Source: Burkholderiaceae bacterium (GTDB lineage Bacteria; Pseudomonadota; Gammaproteobacteria; Burkholderiales; Burkholderiaceae_E). From it: a stretch of 64,000 nucleotides of DNA. Below the pieces are notes generated by a model that had not been told where the DNA came from, did no database searches, and was given only the letters and a program-made list of their open reading frames with translations. Of the stretch, positions 51,370-63,529 are shown piece after piece; the first letter of the stretch is position 1, and the number at the start of each line of letters is the position of its first letter. A program made the position numbers and the translations under genes. The stretch spans positions 14,256 to 78,255 of the forward strand of contig JADJVQ010000030.1 in NCBI GenBank assembly GCA_016710525.1, in the 5' to 3' direction.

Positions 51370-53352
51370 TTGCAGCGTTTCAATAGACTGGCCCCTCTGC
51401 TCATATCCGCACTCGCTGTCTTTGCCAGCGGCTGCGCAAGTCTCGACCCCGTCGCCACCTCCCCGTCCGATCCGCGCGCTGACGCCGGCCCGCCGGCACG
51501 CACCAGCGCATCGCCCGCCCCCACCGCGTCCGCAGGCAAGCCGCGCGACCTCGAAGCCGGCGGGCGAAGCTCGTCGAACGAGGCTGCGGCCGTGCGGGAC
51601 GCACAGGTGCTCAAGGTGCCGTCGCCGCGCATCTCGGTTGCGACGCCGGAGCGCGCACTGTCCCAAGATGAGCAACTGAACGGCGCGACAGCGGAAAACA
51701 GTGAGGGCGCTCGCGCGTTCGCGGCCCAGCCGACGGAAGCCGATCTCTGGGTGCGGATCCGGTCCGGATTCGCGATGCCGCCGCTGCCCACGCCGCTGGT
51801 CGCCGAGAAGGAACATTTCTACCTCTCCAAGCCCGAATACCTGCAGCGCATGTTCCAGCGCGGCAGCCGCTACCTGTACTACATCGTCGAAGAACTCGAG
51901 AAGCGGGGCATGCCGACCGAACTCGCCCTGCTGCCCTTCGTCGAGAGCGCGATGAATCCGGTCGCGCTGTCGTCTGCCCAGGCCGCCGGGCTGTGGCAGT
52001 TCATCCCCTCGACAGGCAAGCAGTACGACCTGCGCCAGGACTGGTGGGTCGACAACCGCCGCGACGTGGTGAAGTCGACCCAGGCCGCACTGGACTATCT
52101 GCAAAAAATCTATGCCATGCACGGCAACGACTGGTTCCTGGCGCTGGCCTCCTACAACTGGGGCGAGGGCTCGGTCGCACGAGCCATCAAGAAGAACCAG
52201 GCCATGGGCCGTCCGGGTGACTACCTGAACCTGAACATGCCAGCCGAGACACGCCACTACGTGCCCAAGCTGATCGCCCTGAAAAACATCCTGCTCAACG
52301 CCAATGCGCTGGGCGTGAAGCTGCCCGACCTGCCCAATCGGCCCTACTTCGTCACGATCGAGAAGTCGCGGCCGATCGATCTGCAACTGGCCGCGCAGTT
52401 CGCGCGCATGAGTGTCGAAGACTTCGTCGCACTCAATCCGGCCCACAATCGGCCGGTCATCTCGGCTCGGCGCAACAACGAGATCAAGCTGCCCGCGGAC
52501 CGGCTCGACCAGTTCAAAGCCGCCATGGCACGCCATGAAGCCGACAGCAAAGCTTTCGCAACCTGGCAGCCCTACACGCTGAAAACCGGCGAAACGCTCG
52601 ACACGCTGGCCCAGCGGGCCGGTGTCCAGATGAGCGAACTGCGCAAAGCCAACGGCCTGCGCGACGGCGCCAAGATTGTCGCCGGCACCCGGCTGCTGGC
52701 GCCGCAAAAGGGCATCGTCGACGAACAGCGGGTCGAAAGCTTCGAGGCGCCGCGCGTCTACGAACAGATCGAACGTCCTGCGCAGTACCACACGGTCGGC
52801 AAGCGCGAGTCCCTGGCATCGATCGCCAGCCGCTACCGCATCTCGTCGGCCACGCTGGCGGCCTGGAACGGCATGCGCAAGAGCGTGGCGCGCGGCATGC
52901 GCCTGCTGGTTCAGCCCTCCTCGACCCAGACCTTGCTGACCAATGAAAGCGGTGAACGTTCGGTGGTCGGTCACGCCAGCAGCCAGCCGGCCGTCGTCGA
53001 AGCCGTGGCGGCAGCGCCCTCCCCCGCCGAACCGGCCACCCCCGGCCGTGACGACTCGCCGCGCATGATGAAGGTGTCGACCCAGGCGGCGCGCCCGACG
53101 CCGGCCGCACTGGCGCCGGCCCGCGCGCCGGTGGCTGCACATACAGCGGCACCTGCCCGCCACCTGGCGACGCGCGCCGGGCCGGCGCAGCAACCGGTGC
53201 AGCGCGCTGCTCCGGCGGCCGTTCGTGCGCCAGCCGCCGTCGCGCTGCGCGCGCCCGCCCGCAAAGCCGCCCCAAGCGTGCGGGCCGAACGCCGCGAAGT
53301 CAGCCGCCCCGCGGTCAAGGTGGCCGGCGATCGCCGCGGCCGCAAGGTCTGA
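51370..53352 (+). CDS. mltD: Membrane-bound lytic murein transglycosylase D
   Basis: 660 residues, TTG start with AGGAGAG Shine-Dalgarno. A lipoprotein-type signal ends FASGCAS (Cys22). The family 23-type lysozyme domain has catalytic Glu192 in LLPFVESAMNPVALSSAQAA and GLWQFIPSTGKQY, then WFLALASYNWGEGSV and RHYVPKLIALKNI. Two LysM peptidoglycan-binding repeats follow (about 401-445, YTLKTGETLDTLAQRAGV, and 472-515, YHTVGKRESLASIASRYRIS). The last 140 residues are an unusual Ala/Pro/Arg-rich basic tail. The enzyme cleaves glycan strands in the periplasm. Confidence 0.94.
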   Translation: MQRFNRLAPLLISALAVFASGCASLDPVATSPSDPRADAGPPARTSASPAPTASAGKPRDLEAGGRSSSNEAAAVRDAQVLKVPSPRISVATPERALSQDEQLNGATAENSEGARAFAAQPTEADLWVRIRSGFAMPPLPTPLVAEKEHFYLSKPEYLQRMFQRGSRYLYYIVEELEKRGMPTELALLPFVESAMNPVALSSAQAAGLWQFIPSTGKQYDLRQDWWVDNRRDVVKSTQAALDYLQKIYAMHGNDWFLALASYNWGEGSVARAIKKNQAMGRPGDYLNLNMPAETRHYVPKLIALKNILLNANALGVKLPDLPNRPYFVTIEKSRPIDLQLAAQFARMSVEDFVALNPAHNRPVISARRNNEIKLPADRLDQFKAAMARHEADSKAFATWQPYTLKTGETLDTLAQRAGVQMSELRKANGLRDGAKIVAGTRLLAPQKGIVDEQRVESFEAPRVYEQIERPAQYHTVGKRESLASIASRYRISSATLAAWNGMRKSVARGMRLLVQPSSTQTLLTNESGERSVVGHASSQPAVVEAVAAAPSPAEPATPGRDDSPRMMKVSTQAARPTPAALAPARAPVAAHTAAPARHLATRAGPAQQPVQRAAPAAVRAPAAVALRAPARKAAPSVRAERREVSRPAVKVAGDRRGRKV

Positions 53353-53363
53353 GGCACGGTGAC

Positions 53364-53385
53364 CCCGTCAGGCTGACCTGACGGG
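53364..53385. terminator. Bidirectional hairpin between mltD and the ABC operon
   Basis: A 9-bp perfect stem (CCCGTCAGG / CCTGACGGG) with a CTGA loop, 12 bp after the mltD stop. It lies between convergent mltD and the ABC-transporter operon in a 110-bp gap. There is no long T-tract, so it may be Rho-assisted or simply a 3'-end stabiliser. Confidence 0.6.
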
Positions 53386-53462
53386 ATGAACAAGGCCGCG
53401 GCATCCTGCCGCCGCCAACGGCCCTCGAGGCCCGCGTGCCCGCCGTCGGCAGTCCAGCCCGC

Positions 53463-55583
<2,121 letters not shown>

Positions 55584-55593
55584 TCGTCGGCTC

Positions 55594-56997
55594 TCAGGAG
55601 CGCAGCCGGGTGCGCGGATCGAAGGCATCGCGAACCGCGTCGGCGAACAGATTGGCGGCCAGCACGATCAGGAACATGAACGAGAACGCCGCGGCCAGCG
55701 TCCACCAGATGACCGGGGTGGCGGCCAGCTCCAGCCGGGCGGTGTTGATCATCACCCCGAAGCTGGCGGTCTTGGGATCGACACCGACCCCCACATAAGA
55801 CAGCACGGCCTCGGCCAGCACGAACGCCGAGAACTGCATCACCGTGCTGATCAGCACGATCGGAACGATGTTGGGCAGGATGTGGCGCAGCAGGATGCGC
55901 GCGGCGGGCACGCCGAAGGCCTGCGCCGCCTGGATGTATTCGAGCTCGCGCAGCTTCATGGTCTCGCCGCGCACCAGTCGGCACAGCCCGGTGAACGAGG
56001 TCACGCCCAGGATCAGGCACAGGAAGAACAGTCGCGCATCGGCCCGCTCGAGCGAGGTCTCGAACAGGCCTGGATTGGAGTCGATCTTGACCTGCAGCAG
56101 CAGCACCGCCGCGGCGATCAGCAGCACGTCGGGGATCGAGGCCAGCAGTGTGTAGACATATTGAATCACTTCGTCGACCCAGCCGCGGAAGTAGCCGGCG
56201 GCCACGCCGAGCGCCAGCGCCAGCGGCAGCACGACCAGCGTGGTCAGCGCCCCGATCACCAGCGCCGTCCGCACACTCTTCAACGCGGCCACCAGCACAC
56301 TGGCGCCCACCCGATCAGTGCCGAATACGTGATATGCGGTGGACAGCGAGGCCGCCGTTCCGAGCGCCAGGGCGAGCACAGCCGAGACGATCAGCATCGA
56401 GCGCACCGGGTATCGGGTCGTTCCGCGCATGAGGTCGGCGAAAGCCCGACGGAACGAGCCCGCGCGGCGAAGCCCGAGCACCAGCACCGACAGCGCCGCC
56501 AGCACGCTCCACCCGATGGCCCCCCAGGCGGCGCCGCGCCAGGCCAGGCGGGCGACATCGTCGGCCCAGTCGCGCGCCGGATCCTGCAGATGGGCTCCGC
56601 CGAATTTCAGCCGTGGATAATCGCGCACCGGCTTGCCGTCGCGCTCGAAGCTTTCCTTGCGAAAGCCCTGGTACGCCAAAGGCGACGAATAGGTGCGCTC
56701 GCGCGTCACCGCAAGGGGGCCGAGCAGCGCATCGAGCGCGGAAGTGGTCTCGGGGGACCAGGCCTGCTGGCCGGCCGGGGTCGCCGGCAATGCGACCCGC
56801 CAATGCAGCGAATCGGCCACCGCAACCACCAGGAAGGCGCCCAGGATCAGCGCCGACACCGCGGCTGCGGGCCGCTGCAGCGTCAGACGCCAGTTGGCCG
56901 CGAGCTGAGGCTGTCGCCGCACGTGCAGCCCATAAACCAGGCCCGCGACCAGCAGCGCAAGGACGAATCCGTCGGTGAGCAGGATGACCGGTTTCAT
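55594..56997 (-). CDS. DppC/OppC-type ABC permease with long N-terminal extension
   Basis: 467 residues, about 170 longer than usual DppC. An N-terminal helix, a second helix near residue 50-65 and a roughly 80-residue extracytoplasmic loop (residues 70-150) precede the binding-protein-dependent transport core of about five helices. The EAA-like loop reads LEYIQAAQAFGVPAARILLR. It overlaps the upstream permease by 4 bp and ends 10 bp before the ATPase gene. With the second permease it forms the membrane channel. Confidence 0.9.
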   Translation of the reverse strand: MKPVILLTDGFVLALLVAGLVYGLHVRRQPQLAANWRLTLQRPAAAVSALILGAFLVVAVADSLHWRVALPATPAGQQAWSPETTSALDALLGPLAVTRERTYSSPLAYQGFRKESFERDGKPVRDYPRLKFGGAHLQDPARDWADDVARLAWRGAAWGAIGWSVLAALSVLVLGLRRAGSFRRAFADLMRGTTRYPVRSMLIVSAVLALALGTAASLSTAYHVFGTDRVGASVLVAALKSVRTALVIGALTTLVVLPLALALGVAAGYFRGWVDEVIQYVYTLLASIPDVLLIAAAVLLLQVKIDSNPGLFETSLERADARLFFLCLILGVTSFTGLCRLVRGETMKLRELEYIQAAQAFGVPAARILLRHILPNIVPIVLISTVMQFSAFVLAEAVLSYVGVGVDPKTASFGVMINTARLELAATPVIWWTLAAAFSFMFLIVLAANLFADAVRDAFDPRTRLRS

Positions 56998-57971
56998 TGC
57001 AGGCGGATCCGCGGATCGGCCCAGCTGTAGCTGAGGTCGGTGAGGATCAGCCCGATGATGTAGAGCACCGATCCGATGAACACCATCGCCCGGACCACCG
57101 CAAAATCCTGCGCGGCGATCGCCTCGATCAGATAACTCCCCAGGCCGGGAATCGAGAAGAACGATTCGGTGATCAGGCTGCCCATGAACAGCAGCGGAAT
57201 CACCGCGACCGAACTGGACAGGATCGGGATCAGCGCGTTTCGAAGCACATGGCCGAACAGCACGGCCGGCTCGGACAACCCCTTGGCCCTCGCGGTACGC
57301 ACGTAGTCCTTATTGATCTCTTCGAGGAACAGCGTGCGGTTGAAGCGGGTCTCGCCGCCCAGGCGCGCCACGATGCTGATGGCCACCGGCAGCAGCAGGA
57401 AACGCCAGGCATCGGGCCCGACGTCGAACCCCGACACGGGCACGAGCTGAAGCAGCCGCGCGAACACGAACTGTCCGGCAACGATGAAGAACAGCGAGGA
57501 GATCGACATCATCGCCACGCAGATCACCGAGCCCCAGAAGTCGAGGTAGGTGCCTCTGAAAAAAGCCAGCCCCAGCGCCAGCGTGATCGACACGCCGAGC
57601 CCGACGATGAACACCGGCAGCGCCAGCGCGAGACTGGGCCAGGCGCGCCGCCGGATCTCGGAGGCGATATTGCGTCCGCTGTCGGCCGGGCCGAAATCGA
57701 AGGCGAACATGCGCGCCGAGCTGTCAAAGAAGACCGTGTCGGTGACCTGGCGCAGGCCCTGCGCCTGCGGGTTGACGTACAGCGCGCGGTCATAGCCGCG
57801 CTCGGCCTTCCATTTGGCAATGGCATCGGGTGTGACCCGCTTGCCGCCCAGTTGCAGGCGCGCCATGTCGTCGGGCGTATTGACCTGGAAGAACAGCAGG
57901 AAGGTGACCAGATTGATGCCGATCAGCACCAGCAGGCCATAGGCGATACGGCGCGCGAGATAGGCCAGCAT
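56994..57971 (-). CDS. DppB/OppB-type ABC permease
   Basis: 325 residues, six membrane helices. The usual DppB opening, MLAYLARRIAYGLLVLIGIN, is followed by a roughly 80-residue periplasmic loop; the EAA loop reads EINKDYVRTARAKGLSEPAV. It partners the longer permease downstream (4-bp overlap) and follows the binding-protein gene by 7 bp, so the four ABC genes form one operon. Peptide or related substrate is typical for the family. Confidence 0.92.
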   Translation of the reverse strand: MLAYLARRIAYGLLVLIGINLVTFLLFFQVNTPDDMARLQLGGKRVTPDAIAKWKAERGYDRALYVNPQAQGLRQVTDTVFFDSSARMFAFDFGPADSGRNIASEIRRRAWPSLALALPVFIVGLGVSITLALGLAFFRGTYLDFWGSVICVAMMSISSLFFIVAGQFVFARLLQLVPVSGFDVGPDAWRFLLLPVAISIVARLGGETRFNRTLFLEEINKDYVRTARAKGLSEPAVLFGHVLRNALIPILSSSVAVIPLLFMGSLITESFFSIPGLGSYLIEAIAAQDFAVVRAMVFIGSVLYIIGLILTDLSYSWADPRIRLQ

Positions 57972-57978
57972 CGCAGGG

Positions 57979-60207
57979 TCAGGCCGTCCGGGCGGCCAAG
58001 GCCGTCGCGCGCTGCCGGCGCCGCCAGGCCATCCAGGCGGGCACGATCAGCGCCAGCAGTCCGACGCCAAACCAGGCCAGCGGCCAGGGCTGCGGCGCGT
58101 TCCATTGCCGCACCAGCTCGAGCCGGCGCTGCGGATCCAGCCGCAGGTAAGGCAGCGAGTCGCGGATGATGTTCGACGGTTTGCCGTTGGCAAGCCACTG
58201 CTGGTAGGCGCCGGTATATTCCTCGGACCAGCCGAACAGCCAGACGCCGTCCTTCTGCACGATCTCGGACATGCGCCTGATGATCGCCAGCCGCTCGGGC
58301 GTGTCGTCCAGATCCTTCATCTTCTCGAACAGCGCATCGAATTCGGCACTCTTGTAGTTGGCGGTGTTCTCGCCATCGCCCTTGACCTTGGCGTTGGGAC
58401 CATAGAGCAGGAACAGGAAGTTCTCGGGATCGGGGTAGTCGGCCAGCCAGCCCCAGGAGAAGAACTGCGCCGCGCCCTTGCGCATCTTGTCCTGGAAACG
58501 GTTGTAGTCGGTGTTGCGGATCTCCAGCGCAATGTTGAGCTTGGCGAACTGTTTGCTGGTCCAGTCGTTGCGCGCCTTGTAGCCCGGCCCTACGCCCTGC
58601 GTGTCGTAGTTGATGACCAGCGGCTTGCCGGTCTTGGCTTCGCGCCCGTCCGGATAACCGGCCTCGGCCAGCAGCCGGCGCGCCTCGTCGATCGACTTGC
58701 GGCGCGGTTTGCCCTCGATCAGGTCATAGACCTGCGGATTGAACTTGACGGCATCGGAGCCGAACAGCCCCGGCACCACCGGCCCGACATTGGGCCGCGC
58801 GCGATTGTCCTCGAAGATCTGGACGAATTCCTCGAAATCGAAGGCGATCGCAATCGCCTGGCGCAGCTTGCGGTTGCGCTCGGCCTCGTCGGGCGTGCGT
58901 CCGGCTCCGACCACCGGATCAAGCCAGTTGAATCCGTAGTACCACAGGCCAACCTGCAGCGTGCTGGGCAGCTTGATCTTGTGGGCGAGCAGTTCGCGTG
59001 CGCGCCCGGTGTCGTCGTCGATCGCCACCTGCATCGCCGTGCCCGGCTCGCCGCGCTCGAACTGGGGCATGTCGTAATACCCCTGCAGGAACTTCGCCGT
59101 CATCGGCGAGCCTTCCTTTTCGATCACCGACACCATGCCGTCGATAAACGGCGTCGTCTTGCCGCAGTCGGCCAGCAAGCCTTCGGCCCTGTCCTGGGGC
59201 TCGCCCTCGCAGGGGTAGGGCTCGCCACGGTAGTTGGGGTTGCGCTGCAGCACCATCCGATGATTGGGCGTGTACTCGGTGAGCATGTAGGGGCCGGTGC
59301 CCACCGGCCAGGTATCGAGCGTCAGGTTGCGCGCCTTCATGCCCGGCTGCGAATAGAAGGCATCGACCTCCCAGGCCAGCGGCGCGAAGAAGGTCATTGC
59401 CAGCCAGAACTTGAATTGCGGATATTTGCCGTCGATGCTGATCCGCAGCGTATGCGAGTCCACCACTTCGGCGCCCGGAAACCCGTGCTGGCGGAAATCG
59501 AGCCACGGCAGATGCCCGAAGCGGCCAGCCTCGCGCGCGCTCAGTCCCTCCTTCATCTTGCTGTTGACCTGCTTGATCTGTTCGCCATACGCCTTCAGTC
59601 CGGTGATGTGTTCGGACAGGAAGCCGAACGCCGGCGACTCGATGCGCGGCGTCGCCAGCCGGCGGATCGCATAGACGTAGTCGGCCGCGACGAGTTCGCG
59701 GGTGCCGCTCCTGGCAAAGTCGCCTGGCGCGCGCTTTCCCTCGAGCTCGGCGGGGGTCAGCTCGTGGTACAGCAGCCGGCCCGCCTCATCGGCGGCGAAT
59801 GCCGGATGGGGCTGGTAGCGGATGCCCGGCTTCACCCGCAGCTCCATCACGCTGCGCGCGATGCGCGCGCCCGGCGCGTTGGCGGGCAGCACCCGGCCGG
59901 CCTTGTCGTAATACGTGACGACCGGCATCGCGGCCAGCGTGCGCGGCACCAGTTCGTAGGGCCGCTTCAGGTAATGGTATTTCAGCGGTGGCTCGTAGAT
60001 CGCGTAGGTCCACGGCGTTTCGTTGTTGCTGTAGGAGGCAACCGAGTCGAGGTGCTTTGGGGTTTCGGAGTAGGACGACAGCAGGACATTGCGACCGAGC
60101 AGGTCCTGGCTGACCGGCGCATTGACGACATCGCAGGCGCCGACCAGCAGGCAGGCCAGCAGGAGCCGGAGCAGCGTCCATAAAGACAAGGGGGGAATCA
60201 AGCGCAT
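57979..60207 (-). CDS. Extracellular solute-binding protein family 5 (oligopeptide type)
   Basis: 742 residues, starts at the ATG at 60207 (GTG 60210 also in frame). A signal peptide ends at LLVGAC, a likely lipobox. The SBP_bac_5 core is long: TWAYAIYEPPLKYHYLKRPY-like TWTYAIYEPPLKYHYLKRPY, TGPYMLTEYTPNHRMVLQRN, GFNWLDPVVGAGRTPDEAER and FFSWGWLADYPDPENFLFLL. A C-terminal membrane helix (about 718-735, AWFGVGLLALIVPAWMAWRR) and basic tail are unusual for binding proteins and may tether it at the C-terminus. First gene of the ABC operon and divergent from the Calx-beta protein. Confidence 0.9.
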   Translation of the reverse strand: MRLIPPLSLWTLLRLLLACLLVGACDVVNAPVSQDLLGRNVLLSSYSETPKHLDSVASYSNNETPWTYAIYEPPLKYHYLKRPYELVPRTLAAMPVVTYYDKAGRVLPANAPGARIARSVMELRVKPGIRYQPHPAFAADEAGRLLYHELTPAELEGKRAPGDFARSGTRELVAADYVYAIRRLATPRIESPAFGFLSEHITGLKAYGEQIKQVNSKMKEGLSAREAGRFGHLPWLDFRQHGFPGAEVVDSHTLRISIDGKYPQFKFWLAMTFFAPLAWEVDAFYSQPGMKARNLTLDTWPVGTGPYMLTEYTPNHRMVLQRNPNYRGEPYPCEGEPQDRAEGLLADCGKTTPFIDGMVSVIEKEGSPMTAKFLQGYYDMPQFERGEPGTAMQVAIDDDTGRARELLAHKIKLPSTLQVGLWYYGFNWLDPVVGAGRTPDEAERNRKLRQAIAIAFDFEEFVQIFEDNRARPNVGPVVPGLFGSDAVKFNPQVYDLIEGKPRRKSIDEARRLLAEAGYPDGREAKTGKPLVINYDTQGVGPGYKARNDWTSKQFAKLNIALEIRNTDYNRFQDKMRKGAAQFFSWGWLADYPDPENFLFLLYGPNAKVKGDGENTANYKSAEFDALFEKMKDLDDTPERLAIIRRMSEIVQKDGVWLFGWSEEYTGAYQQWLANGKPSNIIRDSLPYLRLDPQRRLELVRQWNAPQPWPLAWFGVGLLALIVPAWMAWRRRQRATALAARTA

Positions 60208-60315
60208 CACTGTCCGAAATCATACCGGCTGCGGGCGGCCCGATGTCGACGCGCGCGCGGGCGCCGCCCCGCATTCTGGTAACTTGCTACCTGCAACCGA
60301 CCCTCGGAGTCAGCC

Positions 60316-63300
60316 ATGCCCGATTCGAACATCATCGAAAAAGCGGTCCCCGCGCTGTCCATCGCTCCCGGCCTGTCCGACCGTTTCGAGGGTTCGGTCG
60401 ATGCCGGAGTCCAGTTCACGTTCGCGGTGACCCGAAGCGGCGACAGCACGGTCGCAGCCAGCGTTCGCTACCGGGTCAGTTCGAGCCAGGCCGTGCCGGG
60501 CGACTTCATCGGGACCGACTTGCAGATCGCCACCGCATTCCCCACCGGCATCCTGTCGTTCGCTCCCGGCGAGACGAGCAAGACGATCGCGATCTTCGTC
60601 GCCAGCGACCGGGTGGTCGAGTCCGACGAGATTTTTGCCGTCACCTTGTCCGAACCGGTGAATGCCACGATCGGCACGTCCAGCGCCAGCGGGATCATCC
60701 GGGACGACGACAGGGGCGGCGTCTCCGGCGGCGAACCCACCGGCCAGGACCTGCCGGCCAGTGCCGCCACCCCACTGCTGCTGCTGCCCGACAGCACGTT
60801 TTCCGCTGCAATCGGCGTCCCGTCGGACCACGACTGGTTTCGCTTCGAAGTGGCGACCGAATCGTTCTACCTGTTCGAAGCGCTGGGCGCCGACGACGGC
60901 GCGGGCAGCCTTGCCGACCCGTCGCTGTCCTTGCGCGATTCCACGGGTGCCGAGATCGCCTTCAATGACGACCTGGGCAATGGTCTGTCATCGCGCGTTT
61001 CGCTGTTCGCGGCCCCAGGCACCTACTACCTCGATGTGTCCGGTTACCAGACCAGCACCGGCACCTACCGGCTGCGGGCCCTGCGCGACAGCACGGCGGA
61101 TATCGATCCGCCGGGCAACCCTTCGACCCTCCGGGTGCTGGTCCCCAATGAGCTGCAGATCGGCCGCCGGCAGTCGCCCACCGATGCCGACTGGTTTGCC
61201 GTCGATCTCACGGCCGGCACCGCCTACGAATTCGGCATCATCGGCCAGGGACTGAGCGATCCGCTGCTGCGCCTGCGCGCCGGCGATGGCACCGTGCTGG
61301 TGACCAATGACGACTCGGCCGACAGCCTCGATTCGATACTGGAGTACCGGCCCACCGTCAGCGGCCGCTATTTTCTGGACGTCGACGCCTACAGCGAATC
61401 CGACGTCGGCGGCTATTCGGTCTATGCGCAGTCGACCGATGCGCTCGCGATCGACACCTTCAGCTTCACCACCGGCAGCCTGCTGCAGGCCGAGGGCAAC
61501 AGCGGCAACCGGGCGCTGCCGGTCACCGTGACCCGCAGCGGACCGCTCAGCCAGGCCGCCACGGTTCGGGTCGATCTCGAACATGTGAATTCCAGCGATG
61601 CCGATCTCGACCTGAGTTCAGGCACCGATGGCGGCGCGCTGTCGTTCCTGGTCAGTTTCGGTCCGGGCGCTTCGACGGCGGTGCTAAACCTGCTGATTCG
61701 CGGCGACACCACGCTGGAGCCCGACGAGCAGTTTTACCTCTTCCTGTCGCCGGCAGGCGGTCAGGCGACCGGCATCCACAGCGCCGTCGCGGTGACACTG
61801 GCCAACGACGACCAGGCCACCGGCAGCAACTCGGTGCTGCCGGTGTACCGCTTCGCGAAAATCTCGAACGGCGCCTACTTCTTTACTGGATCGGAACCCG
61901 AACGCGGCCAGATCCTGGCGGGCTTCCCGGATTTCCGCCCCGAGGGCGTGGGCTTTTACGCCTACACCGACAGTGCGCTGGGCGCGCCAGTGTTCCGGTT
62001 CGCGAACCTCACCAATGGCGGCTATTTCTACACCGGCAGTGTGGCCGAGCGTGACGCGACCATCGCCACCTACTCGAACATGCGATACGAAGGCAGCACG
62101 TTCTCGGTCGCCACGCCCACGACCCCGAATGCGCAGCCGGTCTACCGCCTTGCCAACCTGAACAACGGCGCCTACCTGTACACCACGGCCGCCGCCGAAC
62201 GCGATGCCGCGCAGTCCCTGGGTTTCTGGCGCTCGGAAGGGGTGTCGTTCTTCGCCCCCCAATTGCCGGGCCCCTCCACTCCGCCGCCTGCCGACGACTT
62301 CGCCGCCAATACCGCGACCGGGGGGCGCCTGCTGGCCGGCCAGACCACCACCGGCGCGATCGAGGCGGCCGGCGACACCGACTGGTTCGCCATCACACTG
62401 GACGCGGGTCAGCGCTACACGTTCGACCTGCGCTCGGCGGGGGGTACGCCGGAGTCCACGCTCGGCGACCCGCTGCTCGCTCTGTGGAACGCCTCCTCGC
62501 AGATCCTGCTGGCCGACGACAACTCCGGGGGCGGTGCCGCTGCCCGAATCGCATTCACCCCGTCGCTCAGCGGCACCTACTATCTCGATGCACAAGGCAA
62601 TGGCGGCTCACGCGGGGCCTATGCACTGTCCGCGTCGGTCAGTTCCACGCCCCAGGCCGATGACTTCAGCGCGTCTTCAGGGACGTCCGGACGGGCCGAA
62701 GCAGGCCGTACCGCCAGCGGTCAGATCGAAGCCGGCGGAGACGTCGACTGGCTTGGGGTGGTTCTCGAGGCGGGCCGCCAGTACACCTTCAGCGTCGCCG
62801 CCGCGAGCGGCGCACTGCGCCCGGCCGTCGAGGTGATCGGACCTACCGGAGCCGTGGTGGGGAGCAACCCCAATGCGGGCTCAGCCGCCAGTGTCGATGT
62901 CGCCGTGGTGCCGCCCACCGCCGGCACCTACTTCGTCGCGATCCGCGGCACCACCAGCAGCATGGCGGGCGGATACACGCTGGGCACACTGGCCGGCGGC
63001 ATCGCCACCGGGGTCACGGGCTCGATCGGCTTCACCGGCGACGAGAAGCCGATCATGGGCGAAGGTTCGGCCCTGTCCCCGGGCAGCATCACGCTGAACC
63101 TGCAGCGCACCGGACCGACGACCGCCGCGGCCAGCGCCACGATCCAGCTGGTCTTCAACGAGGACGCCAACGAGCAGGACATCGACCAGGGCGCCTCGGG
63201 CTTCAGCGGCGCCAGTGCGGTGGTCAGCTTCGCTCCTGGTCAGGCCACCCAGGTACTGCGCATCGTGGCCCGGGGCGATTCCAGCGAAGAGCCGTCGTTC

Positions 63301-63507
63301 GAGGCCTTGCATGTGCGCATCGTCAGCGCCAGCAACGCCACGATTGGCGGGCGGGCGCAACTGCGACTGCAGATCCAGGACGATGACCGGGGGGGCGGCG
63401 CATACCTGCCGCCCGACGGCGGGCTGGTCTTCGATCCGGCCGGCGTGGCAGCGGGCCAGAACGAGCTCTCGGCCGTCGCCCAGGGCACCGACTGGCTCTG
63501 GGCCTGA
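60316..63507 (+). CDS. Multidomain Calx-beta / pre-peptidase-C-like repeat protein
   Basis: 1063 residues from the ATG at 60316. Domains in order: Calx-beta (about 20-133), two pre-peptidase-C-terminal-like beta-sandwiches (about 172-256, DHDWFRFEVATESFYLFEAL; 291-371, DADWFAVDLTAGTAYEFGII), Calx-beta (381-500), three DUF5648-like repeats (510-649; motifs YRFAKISNGAYFFTGSEPE and FRFANLTNGGYFYTGS), two more PPC-like domains (658-775, 780-892) and a last Calx-beta (898-1027). There is no N-terminal signal peptide. Calx-beta domains bind calcium and PPC domains occur in secreted proteins, so a type I or other signal-less export route is likely. No transporter is adjacent. Function unknown; probably a surface or extracellular protein. 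Confidence 0.82.
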   Translation: MPDSNIIEKAVPALSIAPGLSDRFEGSVDAGVQFTFAVTRSGDSTVAASVRYRVSSSQAVPGDFIGTDLQIATAFPTGILSFAPGETSKTIAIFVASDRVVESDEIFAVTLSEPVNATIGTSSASGIIRDDDRGGVSGGEPTGQDLPASAATPLLLLPDSTFSAAIGVPSDHDWFRFEVATESFYLFEALGADDGAGSLADPSLSLRDSTGAEIAFNDDLGNGLSSRVSLFAAPGTYYLDVSGYQTSTGTYRLRALRDSTADIDPPGNPSTLRVLVPNELQIGRRQSPTDADWFAVDLTAGTAYEFGIIGQGLSDPLLRLRAGDGTVLVTNDDSADSLDSILEYRPTVSGRYFLDVDAYSESDVGGYSVYAQSTDALAIDTFSFTTGSLLQAEGNSGNRALPVTVTRSGPLSQAATVRVDLEHVNSSDADLDLSSGTDGGALSFLVSFGPGASTAVLNLLIRGDTTLEPDEQFYLFLSPAGGQATGIHSAVAVTLANDDQATGSNSVLPVYRFAKISNGAYFFTGSEPERGQILAGFPDFRPEGVGFYAYTDSALGAPVFRFANLTNGGYFYTGSVAERDATIATYSNMRYEGSTFSVATPTTPNAQPVYRLANLNNGAYLYTTAAAERDAAQSLGFWRSEGVSFFAPQLPGPSTPPPADDFAANTATGGRLLAGQTTTGAIEAAGDTDWFAITLDAGQRYTFDLRSAGGTPESTLGDPLLALWNASSQILLADDNSGGGAAARIAFTPSLSGTYYLDAQGNGGSRGAYALSASVSSTPQADDFSASSGTSGRAEAGRTASGQIEAGGDVDWLGVVLEAGRQYTFSVAAASGALRPAVEVIGPTGAVVGSNPNAGSAASVDVAVVPPTAGTYFVAIRGTTSSMAGGYTLGTLAGGIATGVTGSIGFTGDEKPIMGEGSALSPGSITLNLQRTGPTTAAASATIQLVFNEDANEQDIDQGASGFSGASAVVSFAPGQATQVLRIVARGDSSEEPSFEALHVRIVSASNATIGGRAQLRLQIQDDDRGGGAYLPPDGGLVFDPAGVAAGQNELSAVAQGTDWLWA

Positions 63508-63529
63508 CCGGGCGGCCGCGCGAGGCGGG

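Noticed and set aside
58105..60183. Long plus-strand frame opposite the peptide-binding protein
   Set aside because: Antisense shadow; the minus-strand product has the complete family-5 binding-protein motifs.
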